From assembly GCA_005408345.1 (NCBI GenBank), contig SEMN01000224.1, positions 502,501-566,500 of the forward strand: a stretch of 64,000 bases of DNA, in the 5' to 3' direction. The DNA comes from Macquaria australasica (Eukaryota > Chordata > Actinopteri > Centrarchiformes > Percichthyidae). Below are positions 29,101-43,700 of the stretch, in pieces. The translations under genes were made by a program, and so were the position numbers. The notes beneath the pieces were generated by a model. It was given only the letters and a program-made list of their open reading frames with translations. It had not been told where the DNA came from and ran no database searches. Positions within the stretch are counted from its first letter, which is position 1, and every line of letters begins with the position of its first letter.

Positions 29101-32100
29101 AATAAAATCATTTAGACTAAACCTTTTGTTCAAGAGTGATTGCATATTGAGTAAAGCCAGCATAAGGTTTATATTTTGAGAAATATCCCTTTTTTGATGT
29201 ATTCAATAGTCCTGATGTTCTGCAGATTCACACTGGCAGTCTTATATGAAGGGCCAGAGGGCCCAACAGCTAGTATGGTTTGGATGAGATAAATAGCTGG
29301 GCTTGAGGATAAAATAGAAAGCTTTGACGTGTCCAGGCTACTGTGAAAATCTTCTAAAATTGGTCACTTGCTGTGAGCAGTCCTGAATGTTTTGAGGCAG
29401 CAACTGGGCGCAGTGAAGGTGGTGATAATGAGTGCCATCTCAAGCCAATTACGGACGCCTTTTCCCAAAAGAGACAGCCGGTTTGTTCACTAAATTAGAA
29501 CCATGTGTAAATGATGGAGGTGGTGACGTACTGTCTACATTTCAGGAGTAGAAGGGGCATGAAAGGGAGTTTATTTCCTCTATGAAATTGTTTTGACTAT
29601 GACCCTTAAATCAAAAAGAAATGTTCAATATAGGGACTTTATATCAGATTGTAGATTGTTGTGTATGTATGTGTGATTGGGTATTGCTGCATGCATCTGT
29701 GTCTGTGTGGTCAGGATAGTGTGTGTATCCATCTGCGTATCTGGTGTTTCTGTGCTATGCTGATTTTATTGAGGTTATTCATGCAGGAGTTATTGAGGGA
29801 AATCATTTTACAGCCAAATTATACTGTAATTATGGAGATGAGAGGCTCTTGTTTAGAGACACAAACACAGAATGATGATGAGACTATGTGTGCGTGTGTG
29901 TGTGTGTGTGTGTGTAGCTGCAGGGCATGCTAACAGTGTCAGATAAATTTGTATCTCAGGCAAGCAAACAAACTTCTGATTCTCCCTGATCAAGTGAAAA
30001 AGAGACCTTGTCTTCTTCCCTTTCTCTCCCGTCTTCTCTTGTCTTGATCATCTGTCCTCTACTCCCCTCACATCAGTTGTTCTTTTCTTGTCTTCTCGTC
30101 TTCTCCTCCTCTAGTGTTGTCTCTTCTCTATTCTTTGGTTTTATCCTCTTCCCTGGTCACTTTTCCCACCTAGTCTGTATCGTCCTTATTTTTTTGTTAA
30201 TTTGATCAAACTCCTCTCCTCTCCTCTTCTCTCCTTCCTGTAAAGCAAGACATTTAAAGTGGGAGAGTTTGAGAGGCAGATGAGAGAGTGGCTGGCGGTA
30301 ACTGTAAAGTGTCTGTTTACACAAACATCAAAACACCGGCGTCAGCACGATGAGGACATGGGACACACACAAACTTCTAAGTAGCCCCAGTGAATAAAGT
30401 TACAGTAACAGGATGAATAATTATGATGCACAATGGCAAACAGAGGATACTCGATGCTAACACAGAAGATGGCGAGATCTAATATTTCCAAAATAATTAC
30501 CCTAAATTGGGACAGCTATGTCTTCTCGGACATCTGACATTCTCATAAATATTTATGAATTAGTGGAGGAAGGGCATACTGTAGCTGTCCATATCTGTGC
30601 TTCTTGTGGTTGTTTCAGACAGAGAACTACATGGCCTCTGATTTTCATGTCTGCTTTAGATCATATCTTTTTGTGGCTTTCATATCAAGAAGAAATCTTA
30701 CTGAATTGGATTTTTGTAATGTAATGAGAAAATGAGGCAATGGGTTATGAAAAGCCAAAACATTTACGAAATAGAATTGCATCTAAATCACATCAGTGGT
30801 CATCATACAATAAATTCACTCTCCAAAATGTAAAAAAAAAAAAAAAAAAGACAAGGCTCACAATGCTCCATATTTTTCTTATTGTAAACTTATTATAAAC
30901 CCCATGAAAAGGCCAAAACCAACAATAAACTGATCCCGCTAACAAGTGTTGCCAGTGTAGACAAAGCCAGATGTATCTTATTCTATTGTGCCATAGACCT
31001 CTATTGTTGTCCAAAAACTATTAGAAATGCATCAGTGAGCCACACCATTGCACTGGGTGACTTACAATGAACATGGGCACTGTAACTTATTTTGACTCAA
31101 TCCCACAAACTCACCGTCCTGCTGCCATAAATAACAGAGCACCAAATGTGTATTAATGTGCATCTGAAAATGCCCCATTTACTCCTGTTTGAATAACATT
31201 TAATAAAAGCTACACTGCCCAGCTGTTTTGGGAAATTACTTAGCTTGTTTAAAAAATGAAACTATATATTAGTGACCTGTTTTAAAAGATTTACGCCTTC
31301 AAAATTAACAGATGGGCTATGGAAGTCAGACACCATTAAGAGCCGGACTATCGCCCTGTTCACAAATACAGACTCAAAAGTAGCAGGATTTCTCTCACTA
31401 GCCTGAAGCTTGCGGGTGTTCACGCTACTGAGAGTTTTGTTTAGTGTTAAGCACATTATGTACATACTCAGCTGTGGTTGGACAGTTACTTTCTCCTGTT
31501 GCTACTGCACCAGCACACAACTTAGTAGTTCACTACTTGAGCAATGCATCGTCTTCACGTTCTGGTAGCTCATTAAGGTCATATCATGTTGAAGAGGGAC
31601 TCCGTTTATTTTCCCAGATGTGTTTGAAGTGCTTTAAAGTAGCTGAGTTGAAGTAACTGTTAGCTGCTAAGAGCTCAGCTGCTAACAGCTGAGCTTTAGT
31701 TTCATGAGGGAGTTGAAACAAGAGTGATTGTCTGTCTCCGCGTTGTCACTTCTGCACATCACAAGAAATTTGCATAAAGTTGAATCTTTCTCAACTTCTC
31801 CACGCCGAGCCGCTGGGACTCTTTTGAGTCTTGAAACACAGGGGTGGAGCCAGGCTGCTCTTTGGAGGTTACATTCACAGTGAATGGCAGCATGTCACAC
31901 CTCAAGTTTTTGGGTCTGTATGTCTGAAGGGGGGATAACACATTTGTGGTTTCTGTCATTTTTAATATTAATAAAAATATATATACAATGATGCTAGTCT
32001 TGCCCTTTATGGAATGCTAATGTGTTATGTGAAATCTCAAGTAGATTGCAATAAGAAATCTGTATGCAGGTATATGTATCCATGATTCACGCTGTCTTCC

Positions 32101-35100
32101 CTATAGCGATCAGCTGTGGCCATCCTGGAAGTCCCATATATGGTCGTACGGTGGGAAACGGCTTCAACCTCAACGATGTGGTCAGCTTTGTTTGTAATCG
32201 GGGTTATGAAATGGAGGGGCCCTCACGCGCTCAGTGTCAGGCCAACCGCCAGTGGAGTCACCCGCCCCCAACGTGTAAAGGTGGGGAGAAAAGTTAAGTG
32301 TATTCACCCCTAACCTTATTTATCCCTAACCTTTAATACCACCTCAACTTTTATCTTTATTTACCTTTACTGCCTTTCCCTATAGCAACCATCCTTATTC
32401 ACCCCTACGCTTTTCATTTCACCTCAATTCTACCTCTAACTTTATTCAACATCTCTGCCATCATAACCCTAAAACAAATTTTTAACTAGACAGAAAAGAT
32501 ATTTCTTTAAAAAAAAGTCACTCTTTTTCCTTTAATGAAGTTTTGAGGTAGATTTTGTGCTCTCTATCCCGCTAACCCTCTCCTGGCTCCAGCCTCGTGA
32601 ATGGAAACTTTTTGTTTTCAGTGACACATAAATCTCAAGCCTTGATTGTTCTTTAACAATCACAGCTCACATGAGTTTGTACACAAGCTATTGGTGTTCT
32701 GCCCAGTTTACTAAATGAAGTGCCAATGAACTGTGTAAACTTAAAAATGCAACATAATGATAACAAGCCCTTACATTGCATGGGTGCTGGATCCAGGACA
32801 CACAAACCTGCCTTCATTATACCATCACATAACATTTGCCATATCTACCCTTTTAAACACCAGCCCTCAGTTCTTTCTTCTTCACCACAACCTCCTTATT
32901 ATGCCCCATATTATTTTACTGTAATCCCAGTGGAAAGCATTGGGAAAAGGGAGAGGGGGGGGGGAGAAATGACCCTCTCTGGTTCATGCCAAATAACACA
33001 TGCTTTTTTATCTCTCTGTTTGTGTATTTGTGTGTGTCCGTCTCTGTGTCTCTCTGTGTATAGTGGTCAATTGCTCTGATCCAGGTATCCCAGCCAACTC
33101 CATCCGACAGAGTAAAATAGAGCATGGGAACTTTACCTTTGGCACCGTGGTTTTCTACGACTGTAACCCAGGGTATTACCTGTTTGGATCACCTGTACTG
33201 ACCTGCCAACCTACTGGACAGTGGGACAAACCTCTACCTGAATGTATAGGTTAGTTTGATTTTTGTATTTCTGTCTTTTTTAACCTGACAGCGAATGGGA
33301 CAGATGATAGTGGAATTGACAGTTCACTAAGCCCTTCCTTCCTCCCATACTGTTGCTACGCCTGTCAAGCTTTCCATTCTCGATAGGCACATAATGCAGT
33401 TTACAATTATACATAATTCTTAGTAATTTCTGAAAGAATGGGTCCTTGATTTCAGACAGAGGAAGACAAGAGCAGGCTTCTCATTTCCAGCTAATTAAGC
33501 TAAGTTAGCGTCATGAGTTTGTTGAAAACACCTGCTGACTTTTAATGTATCTAGCTGACTCGTTTAAAGCGAGAATCCTGTCAAAGGCGTCTTAAATGTG
33601 CACTAGATGACACGATATTGTACTAAAACACAGCTGATGATAAAGAAACAGCGCTGTTTCTCTATTTCAATGTGTGCATTGTTTTATTGCAGTGTAGAGC
33701 TTGTACGTCCTAGTATTATAAATATGATAAGGAAAGATTTAAGATCAGACTGCTCTTTCATAAGCATGTTTGGCTGTTTAGCTTACATACGTGTTTGAAT
33801 GTTTTCACTTTAAATGTTACAAGAGAAAAAGCTTTTAGGATGAGGACCAACCAATAGACTCTAATAGCACCCATTGGCTCCCACACATTAGGGGAATACT
33901 ACACGGTGGATGTGCTAGTCATGAACAGGGCTCTCTTAAAAATGTAATCTGTAAACCTAACAAACTAATGTAGTTAGTTAATGATGTGTTCCTTGGCCTT
34001 GGAAGTAACACTCATTTAACAACTGTAGGTAGTAAGCAAGTTAGCTGTACATACTAAAGATTGCAGCTCACGTTAGAGCAGATGCACACTGTTTAATTCA
34101 TCCCAAGAGTGCCATCAATTTCAGAAAGCAGTGTGTCTGTATCATTCCTGTATCTGTCTCACTATCCCTAATCCTACATGTATCTTTTTGTTTCTGAATC
34201 TGTGCCTCTAGTTCTTGACAGCGGCCACTGCAGCTCTTCTTGCAAAGCTGTGTTGAGTGGAAACGAGCTGTCTATCCTTTCTTCATCTCTCTGCCTCTCA
34301 AACCCCCACCCCCCCCACCCCACACTCTTTCTCTCTCTCTGGGACTCTAGTTGTAGACTGTGGTCATCCTGGCTCTCCCCCTAACGGTGTGCTGAGTGGA
34401 GATAAGTTTACATTTGGTTCAACGGTTCGATACTCCTGTCTGGGCGGAAGACAGCTGAAAGGAGAGTCATCCAGGACTTGTCAGCTCAATGGGATGTGGA
34501 GTGCCCCCATGCCCTTCTGCTCAGGTAACCATTTTAACCTCTATTGAATATAAAGACTTTTAAGTTCACCCTATCAGAAAGAGAGATAGATAGATGGGAG
34601 TTGTAGATGAAAGGCGAGACATCTAAAACATGTAGACTCAACAGAGTGTGGAGCACTTCATGTCTTTAAGTCCTGCAGGCACACTTTAACCCTTTTGCAC
34701 TCAGTGGAAGGGATAATAGGAGGGATGGATGGACAGATAGAGGGTAGGGTTGGCGCATGAAAAGAGAATATGTCACTATCTGTCTGTTAAAGGGGCTGTG
34801 GAGCATAGCCTCCCCCTACACCCACATTTACCTCAGCTCTGGACCCTTAACCAAGTGCATTTCTGCTCTGGTTATCTAATTTAATCTATTTGTAAACCTA
34901 TTTTAGGTGTTATTTCAGAAAGTATGAGGCTTTCATCTTGATGTTTTTTTAACCCCTGGGGGATACTGTGAACTGAAGGATAAGAATAAAGATGGACACA
35001 CGAAGCAATGACTGTCTGTAACACATTTGAATACTTAACTACTTCACTTTATGTATACGTTTCCTGTGCATTTTCCTTAGCATTAGCTGTATTGTCTTTC

Positions 35101-36401
35101 CGTGGTGAGTGGATTTTAAGACAGTATTGTGTACTGTAGGTGCACCACTGTCACTGTTCTGTAAACTGCTTTACACACGCATATTTCCTCCCTGTTGGAT
35201 GTACTGTGTATGCATATCTCACGACTTATTGAGCTAGATTGTCTCTCCAGACAGAAAGCCTCCTTACCTCCCATCATGTATAAACAAACCGTCTAAGTTA
35301 TATGGTTCTCAGTTGGCTGACTGGGGGCATGATTATGGCTCTCCAGACTGAGAGGCTCCCAGCTGCCGCTTATATAACAAACTGACTGAAAACACATTCC
35401 AGACGAGTTGACTAAGAATACATTGTTATTTACAGCAATTGCCTGGGGGAGACTCAGGGTGAGGGAGGGTAATAGTTTAAGAAGCAGTGATTCATGGTTT
35501 TTACCTGGCAGGTCTGTACCAGAACCCTGCGGAGATAAGACTTCAGGCCATGGTAGAAGTGCTAGCTGTGCAATTCTGCTCCATGACTGTTGATAAGCAA
35601 ATGGCGTTTCTGATGTAATGTTGGTTAGGTTACCACATTTACATTTCAGGGGGCATAATATATTCATGTTAACCAAGTAGGTACAGTGGATACTGTGTCA
35701 AGACCTGAAGCCTCAAATTAAATTCCTCCCATGTTTACTTTATTGAGAGTTATTTTGACATATTTGTTTGAGCGAATTGTAGTACTGCCAGACTTGGACT
35801 CGAGTCAGACTTCACAAAAATTAGGACTTGGGATTTGGATACTAGAATGCTGTGAGCCCAACACTGTGTATTTCCCAAATTATCAAATGATTCCTTTTAC
35901 TTTTGGTCACTGCAGGCTAAGTGACTGCTATTTGAAAAACATATTTTATAAGAAACTACATCATGTTCAGACAGTTTCATTTGTCCTTCCACCCATCCCT
36001 ACTTGACCACCTACAGTAAGTCCCTCTATCACACGAGTGAGGATGTTATAGCCTTGTAGTTTTTCTCGTCCAGCTTTATGAGAACTTGTGCAAGCCTGGG
36101 CAAAGGAGCTTCAACTCAGTAACCCGTGAATTTACCCAAGCCAGAGTACAGCCAAAATCTTTCTATCGGATAGATGCTCGTGTGTGTGTGTGTGTGCAGA
36201 TGAATGTGTGTGTGACCGATTAGTGGTTGTTCCAAAGTCACCTGAGGGAAACGACAGAGATTAGTTTTTACAACGCTCTGTCCCACAGAAACGTACACAC
36301 ACACACACACACGTACACACTTGCACCGGTGACATCAGGTAGATTGGTTGTTCTCCCTGTTGAGACCAGATACACCTGAGGCTACATGGTGACTTTGGAG
36401 C

Positions 36402-36433
<32 letters not shown>

Positions 36434-39400
36434 GGAGAGCGTCCAATGGGAGCTGTGTAGATGGTTGTGTAGCGTCTCTGAAGGTGTATGTGTGTTTGTG
36501 CCCTGACTGGTTTTTAATCTGTTCCCAATATTCAGAAAGAAAAAGCATTCGTCTTGTTGTAGACCATTTCCTCACATTTCCGAGACAAATAATGATGACA
36601 CAATGCGGTAAAGGCTTATTTATTTACGTCTGAGAAATGCAATCTGAAATGTCTGAAAGGCATTACAGAAGATGTTATGTCATTATATGTTGTGTCTGCG
36701 GTATGTGTAAGCTTAATTTAACAGCAAGCCTCTAGATATTTTCAGTTCACAGAGCTGATGTGAAATTAGGTTATTTGTCAAAAGTATCACAAAACATGCA
36801 GACACATTTGGGAAATTCTTAAGGTGGTTATTTATCACACAAAGTATTCTGTTGCACACCTTGAATTAATGGTCAATAATGGATGTGAATGGTGTGAGTA
36901 AATTGATAGTTACAGTAAAAATGGTAAAATATTCATTCTGTAAGCTATCCAAAACTAACATTAATCAGGTTTTGACATTGATTATATGCACACATAAGCC
37001 AATGCAACTTTTAGACCATTAACAAAATAGGCAGTAGTGACCAGAAATGTTTGGGTGACAATATATTCGTCTGGACCTGTACATGTGGGTGACAAAGTGT
37101 GTGTGTGAAAGTGTGTGTGTTCCCAGGAGCGTGCCCAGTCTGTCAGAGGCGGAATTTGCTGACCAGGCAGCTCTACAAGGGCAGAGCGAGGATCACACAC
37201 ACTCACACTGCCATCCACTAACCCATCAGCACACATACATACACTCTTAAGGCAAACACATGCCCCATGTCACCAACGTATGTGTGCAGTCCACTTCTAT
37301 TCGTAAGCAGCCGTTTCCCAATTGAGTACCCTGAGAATGTGGTTTATATTAAAAATGGAAGCAAATATTCACCTCTCACTGCTGAGTTCACTTCACAATG
37401 CTGTCTCAATAATGTATCTATACAAGTAATACATTTCAATTATTGTTTAAATCTTGTTTTGCTTTTTTCCTCTTCCTCCCTCCTCTCTTCCCTATTTGGA
37501 TTTTTAATTTGATCAATTAAAAGTCATTTTAAGGTTTGAAGTCCATTCTGCTTTTGTTGCTGACCTAACGCTGTCTCCTTGTTTCTCTCTCTGTAGGCGA
37601 CACAGCTGGTTCCTGTGGTGATCCTGGCATTCCTTCACATGGTTTGAGGGAACAAACGGATTTCAGGATCCGTTCCAAGGTTCACTTCAGCTGCTCGGAG
37701 GGCTATGATCTGATTGGTTCTTCAGAGAGGATGTGCTTCCCTAATGGGACCTGGTCTGGCACACAGCCCTTCTGTAAACGTAGGAAGATACTTTGACTTA
37801 ACCTCAACCTGTTACAACCCAGCACCTTGACACAGATCCAGTTATAGATCCACCCATGTACTGCACAGACTCCTTAAATAACCATAGTCATAGAGCTGAA
37901 ACTCATTGAGATGCACATTGCTTTCTCTCTCTCATTCCCTCATTTTTTCCCCCCAGCTGTCCAGTGCGGTAACCCTGGCACTCCCAGTAATGGCAGAGTA
38001 TTTCGTTTGGATGGGACAACATTTTCTCACTCTGTCATCTACTCCTGCATGGATGGCTACCTGCTCACCGGTGCCACCACCAGGCAGTGTCAGGCCAACG
38101 GGACCTGGTCAGGAGCACAACCCAACTGTACCAGTAAGTTACCTGCTGTATATTGAGGGATAGCTGATGGACTGATAGATCATTTTATAGATAATTTACC
38201 AATATCTGATGCTCAATAAATAAATACAGTTCTCTGCAATACATTTTTTGTTTAACCATATTAATTTGAATGTGAACTCATACGTAAGGTGACTTGGAGG
38301 CTAAAGAGCAGACTGTCAGCTTTATGTAATACTTACTATATATAATCAGAGTATTAAATCCTTGATTTGCAATGACGTCAAGTCTGCAACCCATAAACAT
38401 CACCGAACTCCTGATGTGTAATTATAAGGTTTCCTTTCCAGCCTTTTGCGACCCTATTTTATGCCCGGTTTTAAATTATTCTGTGACAGTATAGGGTCTG
38501 AGTAATGAAATCAGCCTCAAATCTTCATGCTCCTGCTACAGACTTAATAGGGTGACATGAATAACCTTGATTGTTGTTTACTTTAGCTAATTTGCTTTTT
38601 GAACTCTGTGTAAATGACTATAAAATATAACATTCTGTTCCCATATGAAATGTGACCAAAGCCATGGTTGAACAAGTGTTAATCAGTGCTGCATGTTACA
38701 CAGACTACAGAATCTGCATGTAACGATGAAAGAACAGCTACGAGTGGCATTTAACACTAACAATTAACACACAGTAGAATCGCTAAAGAAAATACCATGC
38801 TAAACACATTTCTACATTATGACCCAAGGTGAAATTCACTTAGCTTGGGACCCTGCATTAAGAGAGTTCTAGCGATATTTTAATGTTTTCCAATTTTCAG
38901 TGACATTCCTGACTTTAATGCAATATGCAAAGAAATATCCAGGAGTACGGAACAAAGAGATAGAAACGCTGAGAAACGAAATTTCTTCAATATGTTTATA
39001 AGAATTCCCTGACTTAAAGGAAATAGCTTTTACAGTAGATTACACTACATCTATTAACAGGCATGACAGTATCTGGGGTGGGTTTAAAAGCATTTAAACT
39101 GCCTATTAGACTATGAAGGACAGTGCTTTATAAGTGCAGTCAGGGGAATCCTAATGTTCCCTAAAAGAGTCCCAGGACAACCTCGGCCATTTTTAATATC
39201 ACTGTTGTTTCATTCATGAGAAGCGAAGCCCATAACTGAACCTGAAGAGATCATACAGTTCAGCCACAGATTCGCTACCCAGTGTGATCTCCAAAACTTA
39301 AAATGACACAAATAAGTATATTTGCAATAGATGAATATGCAGTTCTAGTTAAGTCATCTCTTGGATCACAGCAACTTTGTTTCGATGGGGATTCCTGAAA

Positions 39401-40717
39401 TAAAATCTTTTGACAGTTATGGACTTAATCTTGAACTTTGCAATTCCGATGTACATTTATCAGAGGGTCCTTTCTAGGCCTAGACAGTTTTGAAAAACAG
39501 TGATAAAAAAGATTGAGAACTGCAAAAATGAAACAACTGACAGATCCAACTGACATCGACAAAAAACTACTCCTTTCCCCCCTTTTTCTTTACTTGTTAT
39601 CTCCACTATTCTTTCTTTTTCTCTCTCCTCATCATTTGAATTACCTATGTAAAAGAGCATATAAGCAGGAGTAATAAGCAAATTAACATTCCAGTTATCT
39701 CATGCCTGTAAAATAATCTTCATCCCATCTCTTCCACTCCAACCCCACTTGTCCATCTCCATAGTGATAAACTGCGGGGATCCAGGTGTGCCAGCTAACG
39801 GCCTTCGCTATGGAGAAGACTTTACGATTGGTCAGAATGTCTCCTTCCAGTGCCAACCAGGATACAGAATGGAGGAGGATGGATCTCCTGTGAGGATGTG
39901 CACCCAAAATGGGACGTGGAATGGCAATATGCCTATTTGCACAGGTAATTTGCTTATCAAATATACTTATTTATTACAAATGTAATAGTAATGATACAGT
40001 ACAGTAATCATGCTGTTAAACTAGTGGGGGGTTTATAACTACTTATAAACCCCCCACTACCACTACTTTGTACAGAGGATGCTACTGGTATAGAAAACGT
40101 CCCATGTGTACAGGTAGTACAGCACAACTGCTGTATTCATAAGTGGGCTCTAATCCAACTTAAACCCTTGTATAAGCCCAGCTACATAAAGACTGACACA
40201 GCAGATTCTCCTCACCATGCAGTCAGCGCCTCTGTCAGGAAAACCAAGAAATACAAACAAATCAGAGACTATGACTCACATGTAACATCATGTAATTGCC
40301 GGGATTAGCTTAAACTGTATCTGTTACTGGACTTGATTGTAGGTCTTCCGATCAGTATTGCATTGGTAAATAAATTAATAAAGGCTGTAAAATTATAAAC
40401 TAATTTTGAAATCAGTAGTGTAATCAATGATGTAATCGACCAGTCTCCGTCTCTCTTCAGCTTCAGCTATCAGCCAATTTACATTATAATTTTTTTCTCT
40501 CTCTCTCTCTCTCTTTCCTAACCCCTCCCTCTCTGTTGTAGCGGTGACCTGCCCGGCTCCCCCTGCCATCAGTAACGGGGTACTGCAGGGCAGTGACTTT
40601 GAATGGGGCAGCAGTGTGAGCTACAGTTGCTCACCTGGATATGAGCTCTCATTCCCAGCTGTCCTGACCTGTGTGGCCAATGGCACCTGGAGCGGCATGC
40701 TACCGCAGTGCTTACGT

Positions 40718-40764
<47 letters not shown>

Positions 40765-43700
40765 GACACACTCATATACATGCATACAGATAAGCACACA
40801 TACCACTACACATACATTTGCACACATGCATTACCAGGCACAAGCACACACATTGCCTGTTATTATTCTTTACCAACCATCATTTACAATTGGAGGCAAA
40901 ATCTACATTTGTCCTTGAGCTACCTAAAAAGTAAGTGCTTGTCAGCAATGTTAGCACCACATACTGCAATGAGATTGTGTGTGTCAATGTGTGTGTGTGT
41001 GCGTGCGTGTGTCTCTGTGTATGCAGCCAAGTTTTGTGGTGACCCAGGTACTCCAGTCGGTGGTTTCAGAGAGGGACGAAGTTTCATCTATCAATCAGAA
41101 GTGTCCTTCAGTTGTGCTGCACCTCTCATTCTGGTCGGCACAGCAACCAGACTTTGTGAAAGTGATGGTACCTGGAGTGGCACACAGCCGCGCTGTATCG
41201 GTAAGTTTAATCATTTGTGTTCACTTGACTACCAGACAAAACAGGGAGGCCATTATACAACTAAAAAATATTATCCAAATATTTTTGGGATTGCTTCCTT
41301 TGACTATCTCATTGACTAAATCATTCAAACCTTGTATATTTATTTGTTATGTGCACTTTTTGCTGTGTTGGTCAACAGAAATCAGTTTAGGGTTCCTCTC
41401 ATTTTTCATATTCATGTGATCACTCAATCTCAAGTGCAAGTGCAATATAGTATAGCCTGTATTTGGCAACATTTTTATATAAATCATTATCGATCAGATG
41501 AGAAAATAAGCCAGCAAGATCATAAATATGACCAGACATTGAACGTCAGTTTTATATACTGAGCTACAGATACATTTTGGTCAGTGCCAAAAAAGTATTG
41601 AGATTCGAAACCCAAGCCCATAGGTCTTAGTCAACCAACTTAAAATATACAAGGCAAAACGTTGGCGTTGTATTTCTGAATAAATTCACAAGTTAAGAAG
41701 TATTATACTGTTCAACTATTTCTCCAACGTGTTCAAAATACAGTACCAAGACTTTTAACCTCCACCAAACATTGATCTAAGATTTTACTGATCGTTCCTG
41801 AATGTATCCATAATCATTTATCTCCACATGAGCTGGAGCACAGCCTGATATCCTCAGGCAGGGGTGTCTTACCCACTTCAAAGTCTGGGTCAAAATTAAA
41901 AGGTGGTGATGGTTAGCCCTCTAGAGCCCCCAGACGTTAAAACGATATTTATCAGGAGGTAAAATAAGTATCTTCTTTTAAATAACACATCAAAGCACAA
42001 TATTACAGACTTGTTTTTTAATGTTCTCCCATTGCTGTACACATGTTTTCTTTTGATTAATATTTTGTATGTTTGTTGTTATTTTACGTGTTTACTTCCC
42101 TGACTGAATATCTGTGTGGGTTTAATAACTTATGAAACACGTTATTTAGTTTATGCCAGCCTGCCAGTTTATTATGACTGGTTTGTGGCTCCCCGGGGAG
42201 CCTGGACTGGTGTCTGATGTTCCCCTGCCTAATGATCATGGCAATTAATGACCCATCATTATGGAGCTGACAGCCACATTTCAGTTTACTCATGGGTTTG
42301 CTGTGCAGAGCAAGTCCTGTTCTGTCAAAGTTAAAGTTACATAGACTTATTGGAATAATAATGAATAGTGACTGGAGGCTCATCTGAGACAATCTTGTAA
42401 ATGAAAAAGGAGCCTGAGGAGGACAAGCCTTAAAGGTTTCCACTGATGTTTGTGAAAGTATCACTTCCAAATTGGCAACGCTTCTTTATAAAACTGCTGC
42501 TTCTTTCACTGTTAGATAGATTCAATACCTTAGATGTCCTGCATTATACATACAGTAATTATTCAAACTTTTAAAGATAGTGTAAGTGCAACTTTGGGTG
42601 TCATTGGCTTTAGCTTCAACTAAAATTGTGGATGACCTGTAGAATTCATAAAATTAAATTCACATTTACTGTTTTCACTTGGCTAAGTTGGTTTTACTGG
42701 TAACCCCGATGTCCACTGGATGTGGCTGCATCGTGTTCCCGTTGCACCACAGCTCTGTTGCGGTTCCACTGTTCACTGACAGGGTTTCTAAAGCGCAGTG
42801 TCTCCAAGCAGTCTGTTCTTCAGCAGCCATATTTCCGATCTTGTTTGGAGTTGTTCGGTCAACATTTCTGTGATATACAAGCATGCTGAAAAAATGTTCA
42901 CAGCTCATTTATTATCAGTATGGTAACAGACACTTCGTGGCTGTACTTTACTGTCTTATATGGTATCTGTATTTCCTGAAAAGTGTATATTAGCAGAAAG
43001 AAAAGACTTAACAGAATAAGTGACATTCGTTTTTATACATATGTACATACAGTGAACACTAATGTATCTATAAATATTAATGAATTAATTGCCAATAAAT
43101 ATAGGCATTTATATACATTCACTGGTGAACTTTACGCTTCAGAGACATAAGCTGCTCACACAAAAATAGACCAAGTGTGTGAAAATAGCTTAGTGGAGGA
43201 AAGAGCCACGCATGAACTGCGCATGTGACACTTCAGTCATGTGTACATTAAACATTGGCATCACAACTGGATTGGCAGCCAGGATGGCGCTTCTGCCACA
43301 CTCAGTGAATATCAGGGGTTATCCAATATCTTTTATTTTGTCATATAACTACTGAATGTTCATCTTAAATCTAGTTGTACAGCTGATCATTCATCAGAAA
43401 ACGTGGTTTGCAGAACTATACTACTGTACTGTACTACTGTACTACTATACTGAGGGAGTAAAGTTCAGAAAATTGTTGCGATGCTTTCCTTTGAACAGTT
43501 CAATATTTAACATAATGTGCTGGCACTAATAAACCGAATTCCTTGCCTCTGAGACAAAGGTTATATACAGTAGTGTATCTGTAAGCCATTTAGCCAAAAT
43601 TCCAATTTCTAAAACAGTTAACATTCAATGTGTTATGTCTAAAAATTAAGTAGGGATCTTGTATAGGAAGCCTTTTCAGAAATTACAGAGTAAAAAGTGC

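Noticed and set aside
40780..41319. 179-codon open frame covering sushi 26
   Set aside because: It is exon 27 read through into both introns; only 41027-41200 is supported as coding.
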